This document shows, in pieces, positions 37,328 through 49,982 of a DNA stretch of 64,000 nt. The notes beneath the pieces were generated by a model. It saw only the letters and a program-made list of their open reading frames with translations. It ran no database searches and had not been told where the DNA came from. Position 1 is the first letter of the stretch, and each line of letters opens with the position of its first letter. Made by a program: the position numbers and the translations under genes. The stretch spans positions 26,513,001 through 26,577,000 of the forward strand of contig NC_081818.1 of assembly GCF_030704535.1 (NCBI RefSeq), in the 5' to 3' direction. The stretch comes from Vitis vinifera. Its lineage: Eukaryota > Streptophyta > Magnoliopsida > Vitales > Vitaceae.

Positions 37328-40300
37328 ATGCCGACCGTTGCGGTGAAGCTCTACAGCGTCTTTTTTAAATTCCTCCTCAAACACCGCTTGCAGAACCGGA
37401 TCCAAACTCCCTCCGACGATAACAACCAGTTTGGAGTGACCTCCCGACCCGAGGAGTCGATTGCAGCCGCAAACCCTTCCTTCGTCGACGGAGTAGCCAC
37501 CAAGGATATTCATATCGATCCGTTCACCTCGCTTTCTGTTCGAATCTTCCTGCCGGATACGTGTCTGGTGTCGCCGGAGTTGGATTCCAAGGGTCAGTTG
37601 AAATCTAGGGTTAAGGCGGTGAGATCGGATCGGGATTCTGTTGATTCGAATGCTAATCCGTGTTTGAATAGGCGGAACAGTTATGGTGCGATTGGTACGA
37701 TAAATGTTGGCGCGAATTCAGAGCAGACGCGAAGGATTAGCTACGGGTGTAGTAGCGATGCAGAGAGTTTGAATTTGAGACCGGACAGTGGAGTTTACAG
37801 AGGGTATTCGCCGTCGCTGGAGAATTGTCGGAAATTGCCCCTGATGTTGCAGTTTCATGGCGGAGGGTTCGTGAGTGGGAGCAATGATTCGGTGGCCAAT
37901 GACTTCTTCTGCAGGCGGATTGCGAAGTTGTGCGATGTGATTGTTGTGGCGGTTGGGTATAGACTTGCACCGGAAAATCGGTATCCGGCTGCATTTGAGG
38001 ATGGGTTGAAGGTGTTGAATTGGTTGGGGAAGCAAGCAAATTTGGCAGAGTGTAATAAGTCTATGGGAAGTGCACGAGGCGGAGGGCCTGAACTTAAGAA
38101 ATCGGATGTCACGAGGCATATTGCGGACACATTTGGGGCTTCCATGGTGGAGCCTTGGTTGGCTGCTCATGGTGATCCATCGAGGTGATTCTTGATCTCC
38201 TTGTTGATGATTGGTTATTCTTCCTTTCCGTTTGCTCCATTTGTAAATTAGTAATAAAGAAATCGATCCTAGTTTCAAAATGCTCAGATGAATAAGATGA
38301 TCGAATTTAGAATAGTTTTTTGACCTTCCCTCTGTATAAATTGCTCCTATTCTAAGTTGCTAATGCAGTTGTGATCTTCATACCTTGTGCTCAAGCAATA
38401 AGGGTCAGGGTATTCTCTATAGCTGCCCAATTCAATGCTTTGACCAAAAGGGGATGAAAAGAACAAAGAGAACAAATACAAAAAGAGTGGATTAGGAGTG
38501 TTGCTCCCAGGTGGTTTACATTTCCTCTGCATTTTGACTGGTTTTGGTGTTTCCTTTAGAATGACCACCCTGACTATTGTAATTTGAGTACAGTGTACTT
38601 TATGGGTCTATGCCCTTGGCTACTAGAATAGCAACACTTCCAACATTTCAGTCAAAAGGTCTTTCAGAAGCGTCTTTTGAAAGACATTCAGTAACCGCAT
38701 TTCTTTCAGCATGATTAATTGATGTATCTGAATTTGTTTTCCATATTTTGTAGCAAGGATGGCACAGTTTAATATAATTTATTATTACAAGTCGCCAATC
38801 AAAATAATTATTATCACAAGCAAATTATATCTCACTTAGTAAATGTAGATCTGGGTATGATCAATCATTAATCATGATTTGGGGAGGTTCAGATAATTCT
38901 GGTTTTAGATCAAAAGCCTTCTTCAATGATGTTGAAGTGAAAAAGAATGCATAGTTATTGACCTTCCATAGTTATTTGATTTCAGTTGTGATAAAGCTTC
39001 TGAAAATGGAGGAAAAAGTTCTTTAGTTTTCAATCTTCTCAAATTTTGTTAGTTTCTTTCTATTGTCCTATTGGTTTAGCAGTTTTATTGTTTATTTGTG
39101 TTTAAGAGGTTTGGTTAATGTATCCTTTCAAAAGTTAAATGAGCCAATTTTTGTAAAATGGGCTGGAATATGTCATTTCTTTTCAGAAGTTTGCGGGGAT
39201 TAATCATTTCATCGACTGTAAACTATACTGCTTAGCCTTTGAGACATTGAGAGTTAGCTGTGTTAGTGGATTTATCTTCTTTTGTGGGGCTTTGCTTTCA
39301 AGTTGATGGGATTGTATGAACTTTGTTCCAAAAAGGTATTTAGAATCAATCAAGTTGTGGAAGGTATGGCATGGATGTACAATTCCAGAATTGATATTGA
39401 TTGTGGTGTTATCTATGTTTTGGAAGCAGTCTACACCTTTTTCAGGGTTGAGATATGTTGTGGGAAATTCCTCTGTATGTTTTTCTTTGATTGGAAAAAG
39501 TTCTGTAAGTCTAGAATGATGTATGGTTAATGAGAATAGTTGTGTTTCAAATAGATTGGTTCTGACAATAATTACCTATCTTCAAATTCTGCCTGCAAAT
39601 AAGTTTGCACTTCGAATTTTGAAGAGTAGAGGATGACATACAGTCATCTAGTTCGATGAACTATATTAGAAAGCTCAGTTGAACTCAAGAAAGCCTTGTC
39701 TTCTTTAGAATTTTTAAGGATTGTTCTAGGCTTGAATTTGTGAGCCATACTAATTCAACCTATTTCCAGGACTAGGTATGGAAAAAAGTGTTTACCTCCC
39801 CTATCATGAAGGTTATCTTACTGAATGTCTGACTTCTTTCAATATTATTCAACAGATGTGTCCTCCTTGGGGTGAGTTGTGGTGCAAATATTGCAGACTA
39901 TGTGGCTCGGAAGGCTGTAGAGCTAGGGAAGCGTCTGGACCCTGTCAAGGTGGTGGCACAGGTCCTGATGTATCCTTTCTTCATTGGAAGTGTCCCCACA
40001 CATTCTGAGATAAAACTGGCGAACTCCTACTTCTACGACAAGGCTATGTGCATGCTTGCATGGAAACTCTTTCTACCCGAGGAAGAGTTCAGCCTGGACC
40101 ATCCAGCTGCCAACCCTCTCATTCCTGACAGGGAACCACCTTTAAAGCTTATGCCACCAACATTGACAGTAGTAGCAGAGCATGACTGGATGAGAGACAG
40201 GGCCATTGCATACTCTGCAGAGCTCCGGAAAGTAAATGTTGATTCACCAGTTCTTGAGTACAAGGATGCAGTTCATGAATTTGCAACCCTTGACATGCTC

Positions 40301-40393
40301 CTGAAGACCCCTCAGGCCCAGGCTTGTGCTGAGGATATTGCAATTTGGGTGAAGAAGTACATCTCCTTTCGAGGTCATGAGTTTTCTTACTAA
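37328..40393 (+). CDS. Class I carboxylesterase (CXE11/16-like)
   Basis: Alpha/beta-hydrolase of the plant CXE (hormone-sensitive-lipase-like) family, expected to hydrolyse carboxyl esters. The natural substrate cannot be told from sequence. Two exons, 37328-38184 and 39856-40393, join within an Arg codon to give 464 aa, close to the roughly 450-460 aa of the CXE11/CXE16 group. The oxyanion-hole motif HGGG is at residues 177-180. The nucleophile lies in GVSCGAN (Ser293), the acid is Asp396 in EHDWMRD, and the base is His426 in VHEF, so the triad is complete and, unlike GID1 receptors, catalytic. The Ser/Asn-rich insert around residues 90-155 (RRNSYGAIG.., RRISYG..) is typical of this subgroup and has RRxS sites. 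No signal peptide is evident. The 1.67 kb intron contains nothing recognised. Confidence 0.92.
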
Positions 40394-40740
40394 GTAGGAC
40401 ATGGAAAATCCAGGAACAGTTGAAGCATGAACACAATTTACTGGTGTTTGGTTTATTAGAATTTAGAAGATGAGCAAGAGACATCATGTTTGGTTTGTTA
40501 GAAGACTGAGACATCAGGTCACTCTTGAATTGTTCCTCAATTTTCTTATTTACTCCTTGTCCTGTTTTCTTCTTTTTGTAAGATAGAAGCTTATCTGAGA
40601 GTAGAAGTTAGTTGAGCTGTGAGATGATTCACCTCCTGTTGGAGTAAGGCACGGCACGCCGCATTCGGACGTTGTTGTTAACATTTTTTCCCTGTGTATT
40701 AAGATGTAATATTTTCTATGAATATAATTCATTGAATGAA
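40394..40740 (+). other. Likely 3' UTR of the carboxylesterase gene
   Basis: Follows the TAA stop. Possible poly(A) signals (aatgaa-type and 'attgaatgaaat') lie near 40728-40742. Confidence 0.4.
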
Positions 40741-40759
40741 ATATTTGGTTCTTTTGACT

Positions 40760-43700
40760 GCATCTCTACTTCCAATAATATTTTCCCTCGTGATACTTTT
40801 AGACCTGAGAAGGGGAAGGGATGGAACAAGGCAAGTGGACCTCAGACTTAGAAGCTTTTGTGTCCTTGTATGAGACTGATTTGCTGGTTGGTAGCATTTT
40901 TGAATTCCAACGCCAGATAATATCTAGTTAAACTTTGTCAACGTGTGTGAGCATAAAATTGTTGGATGTTAGGGCAATTCAAAAATTAAAATAGAAGAGC
41001 AAAGAAAGGAAAAAAACAGTGTATTAGAGAAGGACCATTAAAGAATCAGGAATATGAAGATGTGCTAACCTTACGGGTGAAGCAGTATGCTCGTACTTTC
41101 TTGGTTGCTCAATGATCTACTATTGCTCTATGCATCTCCTTCTATTAACATAATATTTAAACCTTGTCATACTTTCCAGATGGAACAAGGGATCTCGAGA
41201 GGTTATAAGGTGAATTTTGATTTTGGTTGCTGAATCATCTCTCATAGGGTTCTGTTCCAGATGGAACAAGGGACCTTGAGAGTTTATAAGGTGAATTTTG
41301 AGGTAGGTTGCTGAATCATCTCTCACAAGGTTCTGAAGGGTTTCTCTTGTTACATGTGTATCTAATCCCATCTCTTCTTGGCTAATATGCCTCGATATCA
41401 GAAGCAATTGAGAAAGCTGGTTCATGTGATTGACTTGGGTCCAAGGAGTACAGCTCAGGCACCAGTGGCTCCAGTTCCCCAGCCCACCTGACCATCTTGT
41501 CATGACTGACGTTCGTTCTTATGCTGCCCTTTCTTTTGAGTATCTTGAAGCAACTCTGGATGAGATTCTTCAATCTTGTTTAGGATTTCAGCCTTCTGTT
41601 GCATGGCCTGGTAAAAGTATTGGGAAGATTGAACTGGGCTATAGATTTTGGCTTCTGGGATCACAACGAGTCACAAATGAACTTCCTCTGTGGGCTCGCA
41701 GATAGGGACTGCTACCAATGGTTGAATCCTTAGCTAGTTGCTAACAGCAATAAAATGATGCCTGGTGTACATTTGAAGATGTCCACGCTAGCAGCCATTC
41801 CTTTTGTGACCTGCAATAACTTTATATAATTTTTCAAAAGCAACCAAGAAATCGTTTAGTCCCTTTTTCACCGAGTATCTTATCCCAAGAGGCTGAAGAA
41901 ATCCTACATGATTGCCTAATAAGGATGTCCTGGCATAAGACAGCTTGAAGAACATATCAAAATGGTGACAACTGAGTGACTTATGGCTGGCATGTAATAC
42001 TCTTGCAGTCTCCAGTTTGGCTTGGAGAAGTTGCATAAACCTTTGGGACCTGTTTAAGTGAAAATAAAAGGGAATCAGAGGGGATGACGGTAGTGTTACT
42101 GATTAGGTTATATAAACCGTGGCCTTTTCTTCAGCAAAACAAAGAGTAGGATACCAGTAAGCCAGATTAATAGCACTTATAAGAAATGTTGTATTTTTTT
42201 ATTTATTTAATTTTTACAGTTTTCGTAAGGCAAATCCATGTTCGCAAATTTTCTGCAGGAATCCTTACTGGACCTTGGGATGTGATGCTTAAATGGTAAC
42301 CAATAAGAACAAATGCATTCATTAGATAGACATTTATAAAAGCAGAGAAGAATGGATACATTCAAAGAAGTAGAAGTGACAACAAGTCACTAACTGATGA
42401 CAAGATGAGGGAAAGTTGTCACAATCCTGTTGAGTCTGTCATGTTCTATGGAAACCATTGGGGGCCCATTAGTGAAGGCGAACCAGGCAGGCACAGCCAA
42501 GATAAAAATGCAAAAGAAAACATGTATTGAAATGGAGAGACAAATAGATGTCGGTCTAACATTTGACAATATGGTAACAAGTATAGTTCATGGTGACATG
42601 AGGAGAGATGAGACCAACTATTTGGCATTGGACTTTGGAGGCTATGTTGGTAGTAACGATACTGCTAGCTAGGTATAGAAACAGGATAGCATGATTTTAA
42701 AAAGAAATGGGTCTGTCATCACATTCAGACAACATAAAGTTTAAGGATTACCTAGACTAAGAAAGAGTTTGAAGCAAGGAGGACAGGCTGTGATTCTAAA
42801 ACACAATAATGACCCATTATTAACTTATGAGCAATGCTTGTATATTCCTCATTGGTTTGTGATCCATGGCTTTGCTCGGTGCGCTAAAACATTTTTCTAT
42901 TTCTAACCTTTATCCTAAAGATGGAGACTAGTGCCCACAGGTCATGTATAAATATCAACATAGCATTCTACATTTTGGTCTTAGGCCTTTATTTCATGTT
43001 TTAAATAGAGTGCCTCACTCTGGTTCATTCACTTCATGGATGGAACCAGGGACCAAGAGGGTGAAGGCCAATTTTGAGTTCTGATGGTGAATAACATAGC
43101 TGTTGCCTGGAAAGAGACAGAGCAGAAGATTTATGTCATGTTTATTCACATATTCAGTTCATCCTCACTTTGGCTAACTCCTCAATATTGGAAGCGTTTG
43201 AGGGAGTAAAGAGTTCATGAGATGAACTTTGTGCATAGGCCTAAAACTGGGTGACCACTGGCTGGGTTGATCAACCTCCTGGTCAAGTTGACATGAAATT
43301 GTGCTACCATATATGCTGCTCTGCCCCCAGAGCAACAATTACAAGCAAAAGTTCTATGCTCAAAAGTTATCAAATGGACCGTTGTGGCACAAGGCAATCT
43401 AAGAGTTAAAAGAGTACCTTTAAGCATCTGGGCAGTGAGGTTCTTGTTCTCAGCACCATATTTTAGTAGCATTGAGTCGTAAAAAACCTAGGACGACTAA
43501 ACTCACTTGGTTCACAGATCTTCATGGAAAGGTTCTTATTACAATTGATCAGCCTTGGAGTCACCATGTCTCTTTCTTTCCAGAGGGCGACATGAAAACA
43601 CTGCTTTGCTGCGAATCCCTGAGTTGATATCATGCAACACTATGGATATGTATAGCAACAACCTACAGTAATAAAACTTTGCAGCAATATTATGTTCTGT

Positions 43701-44880
43701 GCATTTTCTATCAGAAGCCTCAATCTCTCTTTATATCAAAGTTGGAATAGTTGATGTATTCTAAGCAAGACATTTCTGTTTGTCCAGTTTGTTAATTTTC
43801 TCACCTACAGATGAAGCCCTACCAAAAATTTTAGAATAAAATAATTGCAAAAAGGAAACTGAAATTATTATAATGGGACAAATTCCTCACCATTTTCCCA
43901 AGTTTGAGGCAAAAATCTCTTGTGATATTCTCACTTGTTTCTTTCCTATTTTCTAAACATGGCCTCTCATGGTCAAGTGAGCAATTGTTGGAAAAATGCA
44001 GATTAAATAATAGATATGTGAAAGCTTCTGGTGATGGATTATGTTTGTGTAATGTCTGCACAATATCCCTTCACTTTCTTCTGGCTTCTTTAATCTTTCT
44101 ATTGTCCTTCTGTGCGAAAGAGAATAAAAAAAATCAAAGAGAGGAAGTTGCTATGTGAGGGTGTGACCGGAAGAAACATCAAGCGACAATGACTGCTAAA
44201 CAACCACCATAATTAATTTTTAGAAGCTATTGTAATTGTCAATCACAGCACATCACATTGTTTTGCATATGTTCTGCATTGAAAATAGAACTACAGAAGT
44301 TCTCTTTTGTTTCTGTCATTAGTAAATTCTAGAACAGCCAAAAAGTATGGATTTTTTTTTTGAGAAAATTCATAGCTGATGACTGCTAATTTGGCATGAT
44401 TGAATTATGGAGTTGTTCGATTCGATGCAGTCTTGATCTTAATGTCTTACCCTCCATCCTTATCATTCTCTCAGAAGTTGAACTTCAATGAACTGCCTGT
44501 TCTGATAGAATTAGGACCCTGCAGATCTCTGGCCTTATGATGGTTATGCCAATGGACCTTGGCATGATAAGTTTTCCCTCAAAGACAATCTTCACCTAGT
44601 TTTGAAACTTACAATTTTGAATAGTTCTATCAAGCATATTAATTTAAAGGTTACATGCATAGAATAAACTTTGTCTGTATTGTTGTCATGCAGCTGTTGT
44701 TCAGAACATGAAAAGTCTTCTAAGGGATCATGAGTCCCTTTATTCTCATCTTTGTTCTGGCAGCATTGTACTGAAGCGGTTCAAATCAAATACAAAATAT
44801 TCCGCTCTGATTAAATTTATTCCACTATAAACAAAGTTAAAACAACATAGAACAGAAAGTAGGGAACCCCAAATTTATTA
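40760..44880. other. Intergenic, no gene recognised; diverged duplicated blocks
   Basis: No supported coding region. The blocks around 41.15-41.72 kb and 43.0-43.56 kb share diverged segments ('gatggaac(c)agggac', 'ctcaatattggaagcgtttgag' versus 'ctcgatatcagaagcaattgag'). This suggests two copies of one old sequence, perhaps a retroelement remnant. Frames in both are broken. Confidence 0.4.
41176..41335. repeat. 81-bp tandem duplication
   Basis: The segment beginning 'ccagatggaacaagggatc' is repeated in tandem with period 81 (landmark atggaacaag at 41180 and 41261). The two copies differ at several positions. Confidence 0.85.
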
Positions 44881-44982
44881 TGAAGCAAGACCAAAACCAG
44901 GAAAATCCAATCACAATCATTCCCAATAAGACGACACCAATGCACAAACACAACCACATTGAAACTTTCACATTCTGGAAAA

Positions 44983-45219
44983 CTAATAATAGGAGAGGCA
45001 AAATGGCACTAGGAAAGCTAAGGAAGCAAATGAAGCCGAGATGGCCAAAGGAGGGAATGATCCAGCTGCAGCAGAGCCTCCATGTCCAGGGCTGGTATGT
45101 GGAGCTGGACTCGGCGCATGTGAGTGACCATCATGCCCTTCAGTAACACCCGCAAATATCAATACTGCAAGGATCAAACAGATAGAGGAAAAGGGAATCA
45201 ATGATCTTCCTCTTGCCAT
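44983..45219 (-). CDS. Small arabinogalactan-type peptide precursor
   Basis: A 78-aa single-exon protein read from ATG 45219; a longer non-ATG reading to 45243 was not used. Residues 1-27 or so form a signal peptide (MARGRS then a run rich in Ile, Leu and Val, ending before EGHDGHSH). The short mature part has the alternating APSPAPHTSPGHGG pattern of an arabinogalactan peptide, where Pro is normally hydroxylated and O-glycosylated. The C-terminus is hydrophobic (FASLAFLVPFCLSYY) as expected for a GPI-anchor signal. The likely location is the plasma membrane outer face or wall. The His/Asp-rich HDGHSH before the Pro motif could bind metal, which is inference. No close named family member was recognised. 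Confidence 0.7.
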   Translation of the reverse strand: MARGRSLIPFSSICLILAVLIFAGVTEGHDGHSHAPSPAPHTSPGHGGSAAAGSFPPLAISASFASLAFLVPFCLSYY

Positions 45220-45249
45220 TTCTGAGAGTTGGAGACAATCCAATGAGAT

Positions 45250-46040
45250 GACTTTCTCAAACAGGTAGCTTTATAGAACTGGCATTGAGGAGAAGTCATG
45301 ACCTGGCCAGTTAAGGCCACTGCCCGCTACCCAGATCTTTCTTAATTTACCATTTTATATACTACATGAGGCATGTAATAGTGTTGATCTAGTCAACTGA
45401 TCAGGTTGCTTATTACACAAAGCAGATAGGTTCACACAGGCTGTTCATTTTAGGAAGTTAGCCTGAAAATTCAACCTCAGGACTCATACATGAAGCCCAC
45501 AACCCACCAACAAGAGATCGTACATGCTTGTACCGCTCAGGTGCAGACTTGCAGTACAAGAAATTTTCATGTTAGGTGAAGTTAATGTCAGTTTTGACCT
45601 TTTGGCAATATAAATTAATCAATTGCTAATCTGTATTATTGACTTTGTATAATGGGGTTGTTTCTTGTGTAGATAATTCAAAAATAAAATTCTAAACCAT
45701 TACCTGTTGTTGCCAAGGTTTCATCATCCAGTGTAGGCCACATATAGATCACATAACCTAGAAATGATCAATCAATGGGGGACAAATGAATGGTCTAGTG
45801 AAATTTTTATCTGGAAATAAACAGTTGGAAAACCCTTACTAGATTCTCCCTCCTCCATCTCAGCAGCAACACAGGTAATAAGAGCTAGCTTCACAAGGAC
45901 AAGGAAAGGGCAGAGTATACACCAGTTGTAAGTGGAACAAGCAGAGGGGATAAGCAGAGGGGATAAGGGCAGAGTATATACCTGTCACTATTTCGAATGA
46001 GAGAGCATTTGCTTCTGATTGATAGGAACATTGATAGAGA
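45250..46040. other. Promoter side of the AG-peptide gene and intergenic DNA
   Basis: No gene recognised. A small local duplication 'aagcagaggggat' lies near 45938-45966, and the phrase 'gggcagagtata' recurs around it. Confidence 0.4.
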
Positions 46041-46044
46041 CATT

Positions 46045-47165
46045 CTTAAGGTAAATGGAGTTTAAGTCCAAAATAATCCATTTGTATAAAAAAATGGTAA
46101 GAGTAATACCCATCTCAAAATATCTGTCAAATTAATATTTTGTATTCACGTAAGTATTCACATAGATTTTTTTTTTAAGTGTAAAAAACCACTATTGATA
46201 ACTGTGGTTTTACAATTTTTTTTAATCCACCCCCATTTTAATGGTAAAATATCCTTTATCATAATAACCGTAAAACCACAATTAGTAAGGAATGACCTAA
46301 AATCATAATCATTGACATTATTTTTTATATGAAAATATAAAATTTTAAATAATATAAACAATTTGTTTAGTTATTTTAAAATTAAAAAATAATATGAAAA
46401 AATAATTTTCTTTAGTTCATATGTGATAAAATTCATAAAATAAATAAATATTTTATTTACCATAAATATATAAATTTTTATGAGAATGCATGTAGGCAAA
46501 ATTATTTTCTCAAAATTTCAAGGAAAATATGAAAAAATAAAGATAAAAAATATATATAATTTTAAAACAATCGTAAAGAAAAAATTTATTAAGGATAATT
46601 TGTAAAAAAAAAATAGTTTTAAACTAACAATGAAAAATTGTAAGAAATTTCCTCCACTCCAAAACGAACTTTAAGGAAATTTGGTACATCGTTATAAAAT
46701 TAAAAATAAAAAAACAAAATTCTAAAATCTCATATTTTTTTAGTTGATGTATGGTTATATGAGTTCCCCTTAAAGATATTTGTGAAACCATACTCTGTAG
46801 TTTTTAGGATATTTTTAAAACCGCAATTACTAATTGTGGTTTTATGGTTATTATGATAAAGAATATTTTAAAAATAATATTAAAATTATAATACCATTAA
46901 AATGGGAGTAGATTAGAAATAATTTTGAATGGTTCTAAAGAAAATTGTAAAATCACAGTCACAGATTACGATTTTAAGGATATTTCTAAAACTTTTAAAA
47001 TCACGGTCACCAATGGTGGTTTTTTACACTAAAAAAAAAAATCTATATGGATGCTCATGTGGATACAAAAGATTACTTTGATAAATATTTTGAAATGAGT
47101 ACAATTCTTATAATTTTTTTCAACCTGTGGATTATTTTGGTCTTAAAAAACTCAGGTAAATGCCC
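46045..47165. mobile_element. Long-TIR, Mutator-like non-autonomous element
   Basis: The left arm (about 46045-46290) and right arm (about 46815-47165) are inverted, imperfect copies over some 250 bp. Matching landmarks are 'ccaaaataatcc' with 'ggattattttgg', 'cacatagattttttttttaagtgtaaaaaaccac' with its complement at about 47005-47050, and 'ccccattttaatgg' with 'ccattaaaatggg'. The core is AT-rich and non-coding. Long terminal inverted repeats suggest a MULE-derived MITE. A target-site duplication could not be fixed. Confidence 0.7.
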
Positions 47166-47302
47166 TATTTTGACAAGAACATTAAAACCCTCATGTGAAA
47201 ATGTTAAAAGATTAGGTCAAGGTGTTCTGCTCTGTCAAGATCTTGATATCACAGATTTTGCCCTCATATCACAGATTTTCACAGATTTTTGTTCTCATAT
47301 CA

Positions 47303-47369
47303 GCTACCTGATATGAGAGCAACAGTTGATTGACAGAATGCTACCTGATATGAGAGCAACAGTTGATTG
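47303..47369. repeat. 37-bp tandem duplication
   Basis: The 30-bp phrase beginning 'gctacctgatatgagagc' occurs at 47303 and 47340. It is directly preceded by repeated 'cacagatttt' phrases (47250-47290), so the locus shows local slippage or serial duplication. Confidence 0.85.
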
Positions 47370-47888
47370 CACCAAGGGCCTATTTCAAAAAGTTTATCAG
47401 GGTGATTTGGACTTGCGCATTAATAATGTGAAGCTTTGATGATTTTTAAGAAACTAAAATCATGTTGATCTTATCCTGAGGTGGCCAAGTTCATGACTTT
47501 CTAGTAGTCAATGATTCTTTTAACATCATTTTCCTGGGTAGGAAAAGCAAGGAAGAAACATTACAAGTAACACGGAAAAGCATATAGAACAAGTACTTAG
47601 CTTGATCTTTCATGTATGTAAATCCCCCATGATCGAATATAGCCTAATTCACAAGTCCACCCTTTAAGTTATTCTCTTGTGCCCCAATCTAAAGCTATTT
47701 TCCCATATCTAAGATCTCTTAGATATGAAGGGTTCCTGATTTGGGTGGTCTAATCTGAATCTTACCGACAAGATATGTGAATCTTCATGTCGATGAAATT
47801 CTGAGTATAGGAACAAATGTTTCTCTTTGAATATTGAATGAAAACAATATCCAATTAAAAGATCTACCTACAACTGTGAAATGACAAA

Positions 47889-49401
47889 CTAGAGCAAGTA
47901 AGGGCGGCCTCTAACGCGAAGACTAACTGCCCTGGATGCCATAGCCCTCAAATTTGCTCTGGCTACGGAAACAGTGTTTCTCTGTTCCTCGTGGGGTTGT
48001 TCTCTGAAAGCTTCCATGAACTCTTCTCTCTGCAACCTAAGAGCTAATGCAGCATCCTCACTTTGGCTTGGCATTCCTCTTCTCCTCCTCACACTAGCAT
48101 CTCTACTTGCAACCCCAGAAGAAGGCCGGACACTCCTATTCCTTGTGATAGTTTGACCCTCTTTTTCTGGGCTTTGTCGCTTGGCTTCTCGACTATTCAA
48201 GGCTCCTGCTGCTTTCCTTGCTTCAACCTCTTGCGGAAACAGCAGCTGTATTGTATTCCACAGGACTGTGTTCACAGTGCAGGATCTCCCATTGCTGCAA
48301 ACAAAGCTCCACCCATGAAAAACAAGTAACCCCAAATTGAACTATAGGCCAAGTGAACCTTGAATTATAGCTGGAGAATATATACCTCATCATCTGCCTA
48401 CACTTTGAGCACCGCTTCCCACATTTGTCTGCAGCAGATCTCAAACATTTCTTACAAAAACTGCAGATGGAGAGAATTTATCAGCACCAATTCATCAACA
48501 AAGAGCGCTTTCAAATGAAATAAATGCATCAGCGAGAAGTTGAATTTACCTATGTCCACAAGGAGTGGTACTGGGCTCGAAGCATATCTCTAGACATATC
48601 TGCCAAACGAATCAGACGGACTCAATTAAAGAAATGAAAGAGAGCCCAGTTGTTTTCCAACCATGGAAGTTGAAAATTATTAGCAGTATGAATAATCAGA
48701 ATGCTCTTACTGCACAAGAAAGCTCTTCCCTGAGTCGATCCATACAGGGAAGAACCGAAGTTGAAGTTGAAGCTGAGCAAGATGCGGCAGAGCTTTCCGC
48801 ACCCTGTTGTTTATCTCCTGTAACGTTCTTTTCTTCGTGCTCGGCAGTTTTTGTTTCTATCTTCTTTTTCTCACTTTCTGTCCATCGATGAAAGAGAAAA
48901 AAGGGAAATTGAAGGACCAATAGATTATTTCCTCGGAATTTTCCAGAAAATGGAGAAAAATCAGTACCTTCTTTTGCATTTTCTCCTTCATCAAGGTCAA
49001 GAACCGTAACAGGGATTGAAGCCGGACTCCTTCTCTGAGTTCTGCGTTTTCTGAGACATAGAAAAGACAATCCAAAGATTCAATAACTTTTCTCGGGAAA
49101 TTATTTTCCTACAAAACAAACAACGAGCCTAGAATCCAAACAGATAAAATATGGGTAACAAAAACCTTCTTGAATTGGATGGAGGAGTCTTGAACGTCAA
49201 ATCGGAGCGTTTCTTGTGCTTGACCAGTCGATCGGGCGTGTCTTCAACCACAAGACTGGCGATGAGAAGAGCCTCCTCGTCCCAACCAGCCAGTGCAGCC
49301 ACAGATTTGAACCTGGGGCTGAAAACACACTCTGCACTTCCATCATTTTCAACGCTCTCTGACTGCTTTTCGGGGCTTTGTTTCGATTCTTGTCTCACCA
49401 T
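47889..49401 (-). CDS. RING-HC E3 ubiquitin ligase-like protein
   Basis: Predicted ubiquitin ligase. Six minus-strand exons join in frame: 49401-49166, 49050-48968, 48877-48711, 48599-48550, 48460-48386 and 48294-47889, giving 338 aa with all GT..AG introns. A canonical C3HC4 RING spans residues 161-199: Cys161, Cys164, Cys176, His178, Cys181, Cys184, Cys196 and Cys199, with spacing x2, x11, x1, x2, x2, x11, x2. The RING is spread over three short exons. The N-terminal part (AECVFSPRFKSVAALAGWDEEALL) is conserved-looking. A Glu/Lys- and Ser-rich linker follows, and the C-terminus is Arg-rich (RDASVRRRRGMPSQSEDAALALRLQREEFMEAF) with a ubiquitin-interaction-like 'EDAALALRLQ' helix. Nuclear location is plausible from the basic runs. 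The substrate is unknown. It lies tandem to, and downstream of, the GT92 gene on the same strand. Confidence 0.88.
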
Positions 49402-49982
49402 TTTTTGGTTTGAGAAGGAAACGATTCTCTTCAGCAGAAGAAAGGTTTAAGGTTGGGGGTTGTGTCAACGGTCGAAAATTTTTGAATCGTTTTTGTCCTC
49501 TGATGTAACGGCTATAATTCTGGCGACGACGGGTGACTGTATGGTAACTTGAACTTTATGATTCGGCGCCCCTTACTGAATCTGTGACCGTTGATTCGTT
49601 CATCATTTAGCGATAATGAAACGGAGGTTGGTTTTTTTTTACTTTTACTGAACCCCACTAGGGTTTTGACTTTATTACCGTTACCTTGTCTGCAACTGGT
49701 GAGTTGGGCCTTAGGTATACACCGGGAGGGCTTTGGTATGCATGGGCCATGGCTTCTCCAAAAATAACACACTATAAAATATTGCACTGCGTCTCATTGT
49801 TTGTTTTAAAGCTTAGAAATCTTTTTATCATCTCTTTTTATTTCTTTATTAAAAGTGTATATACAACAATATTTATAAAAAAAAAAGATAGAAAATTTGG
49901 TCAACTACGTTGTGTTTTTTCTACGAGTGTGGAAAAGTAAAGAAACAAAAATTGAAACAAACTAATCAACATTTGTGACAAG

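Noticed and set aside
37718..38278. Minus-strand open frames opposite the carboxylesterase exon 1
   Set aside because: Antisense shadows of a well-supported coding exon.
48565..48891. 108-aa plus-strand frame opposite the RING gene
   Set aside because: Antisense of RING-gene exons and an intron.
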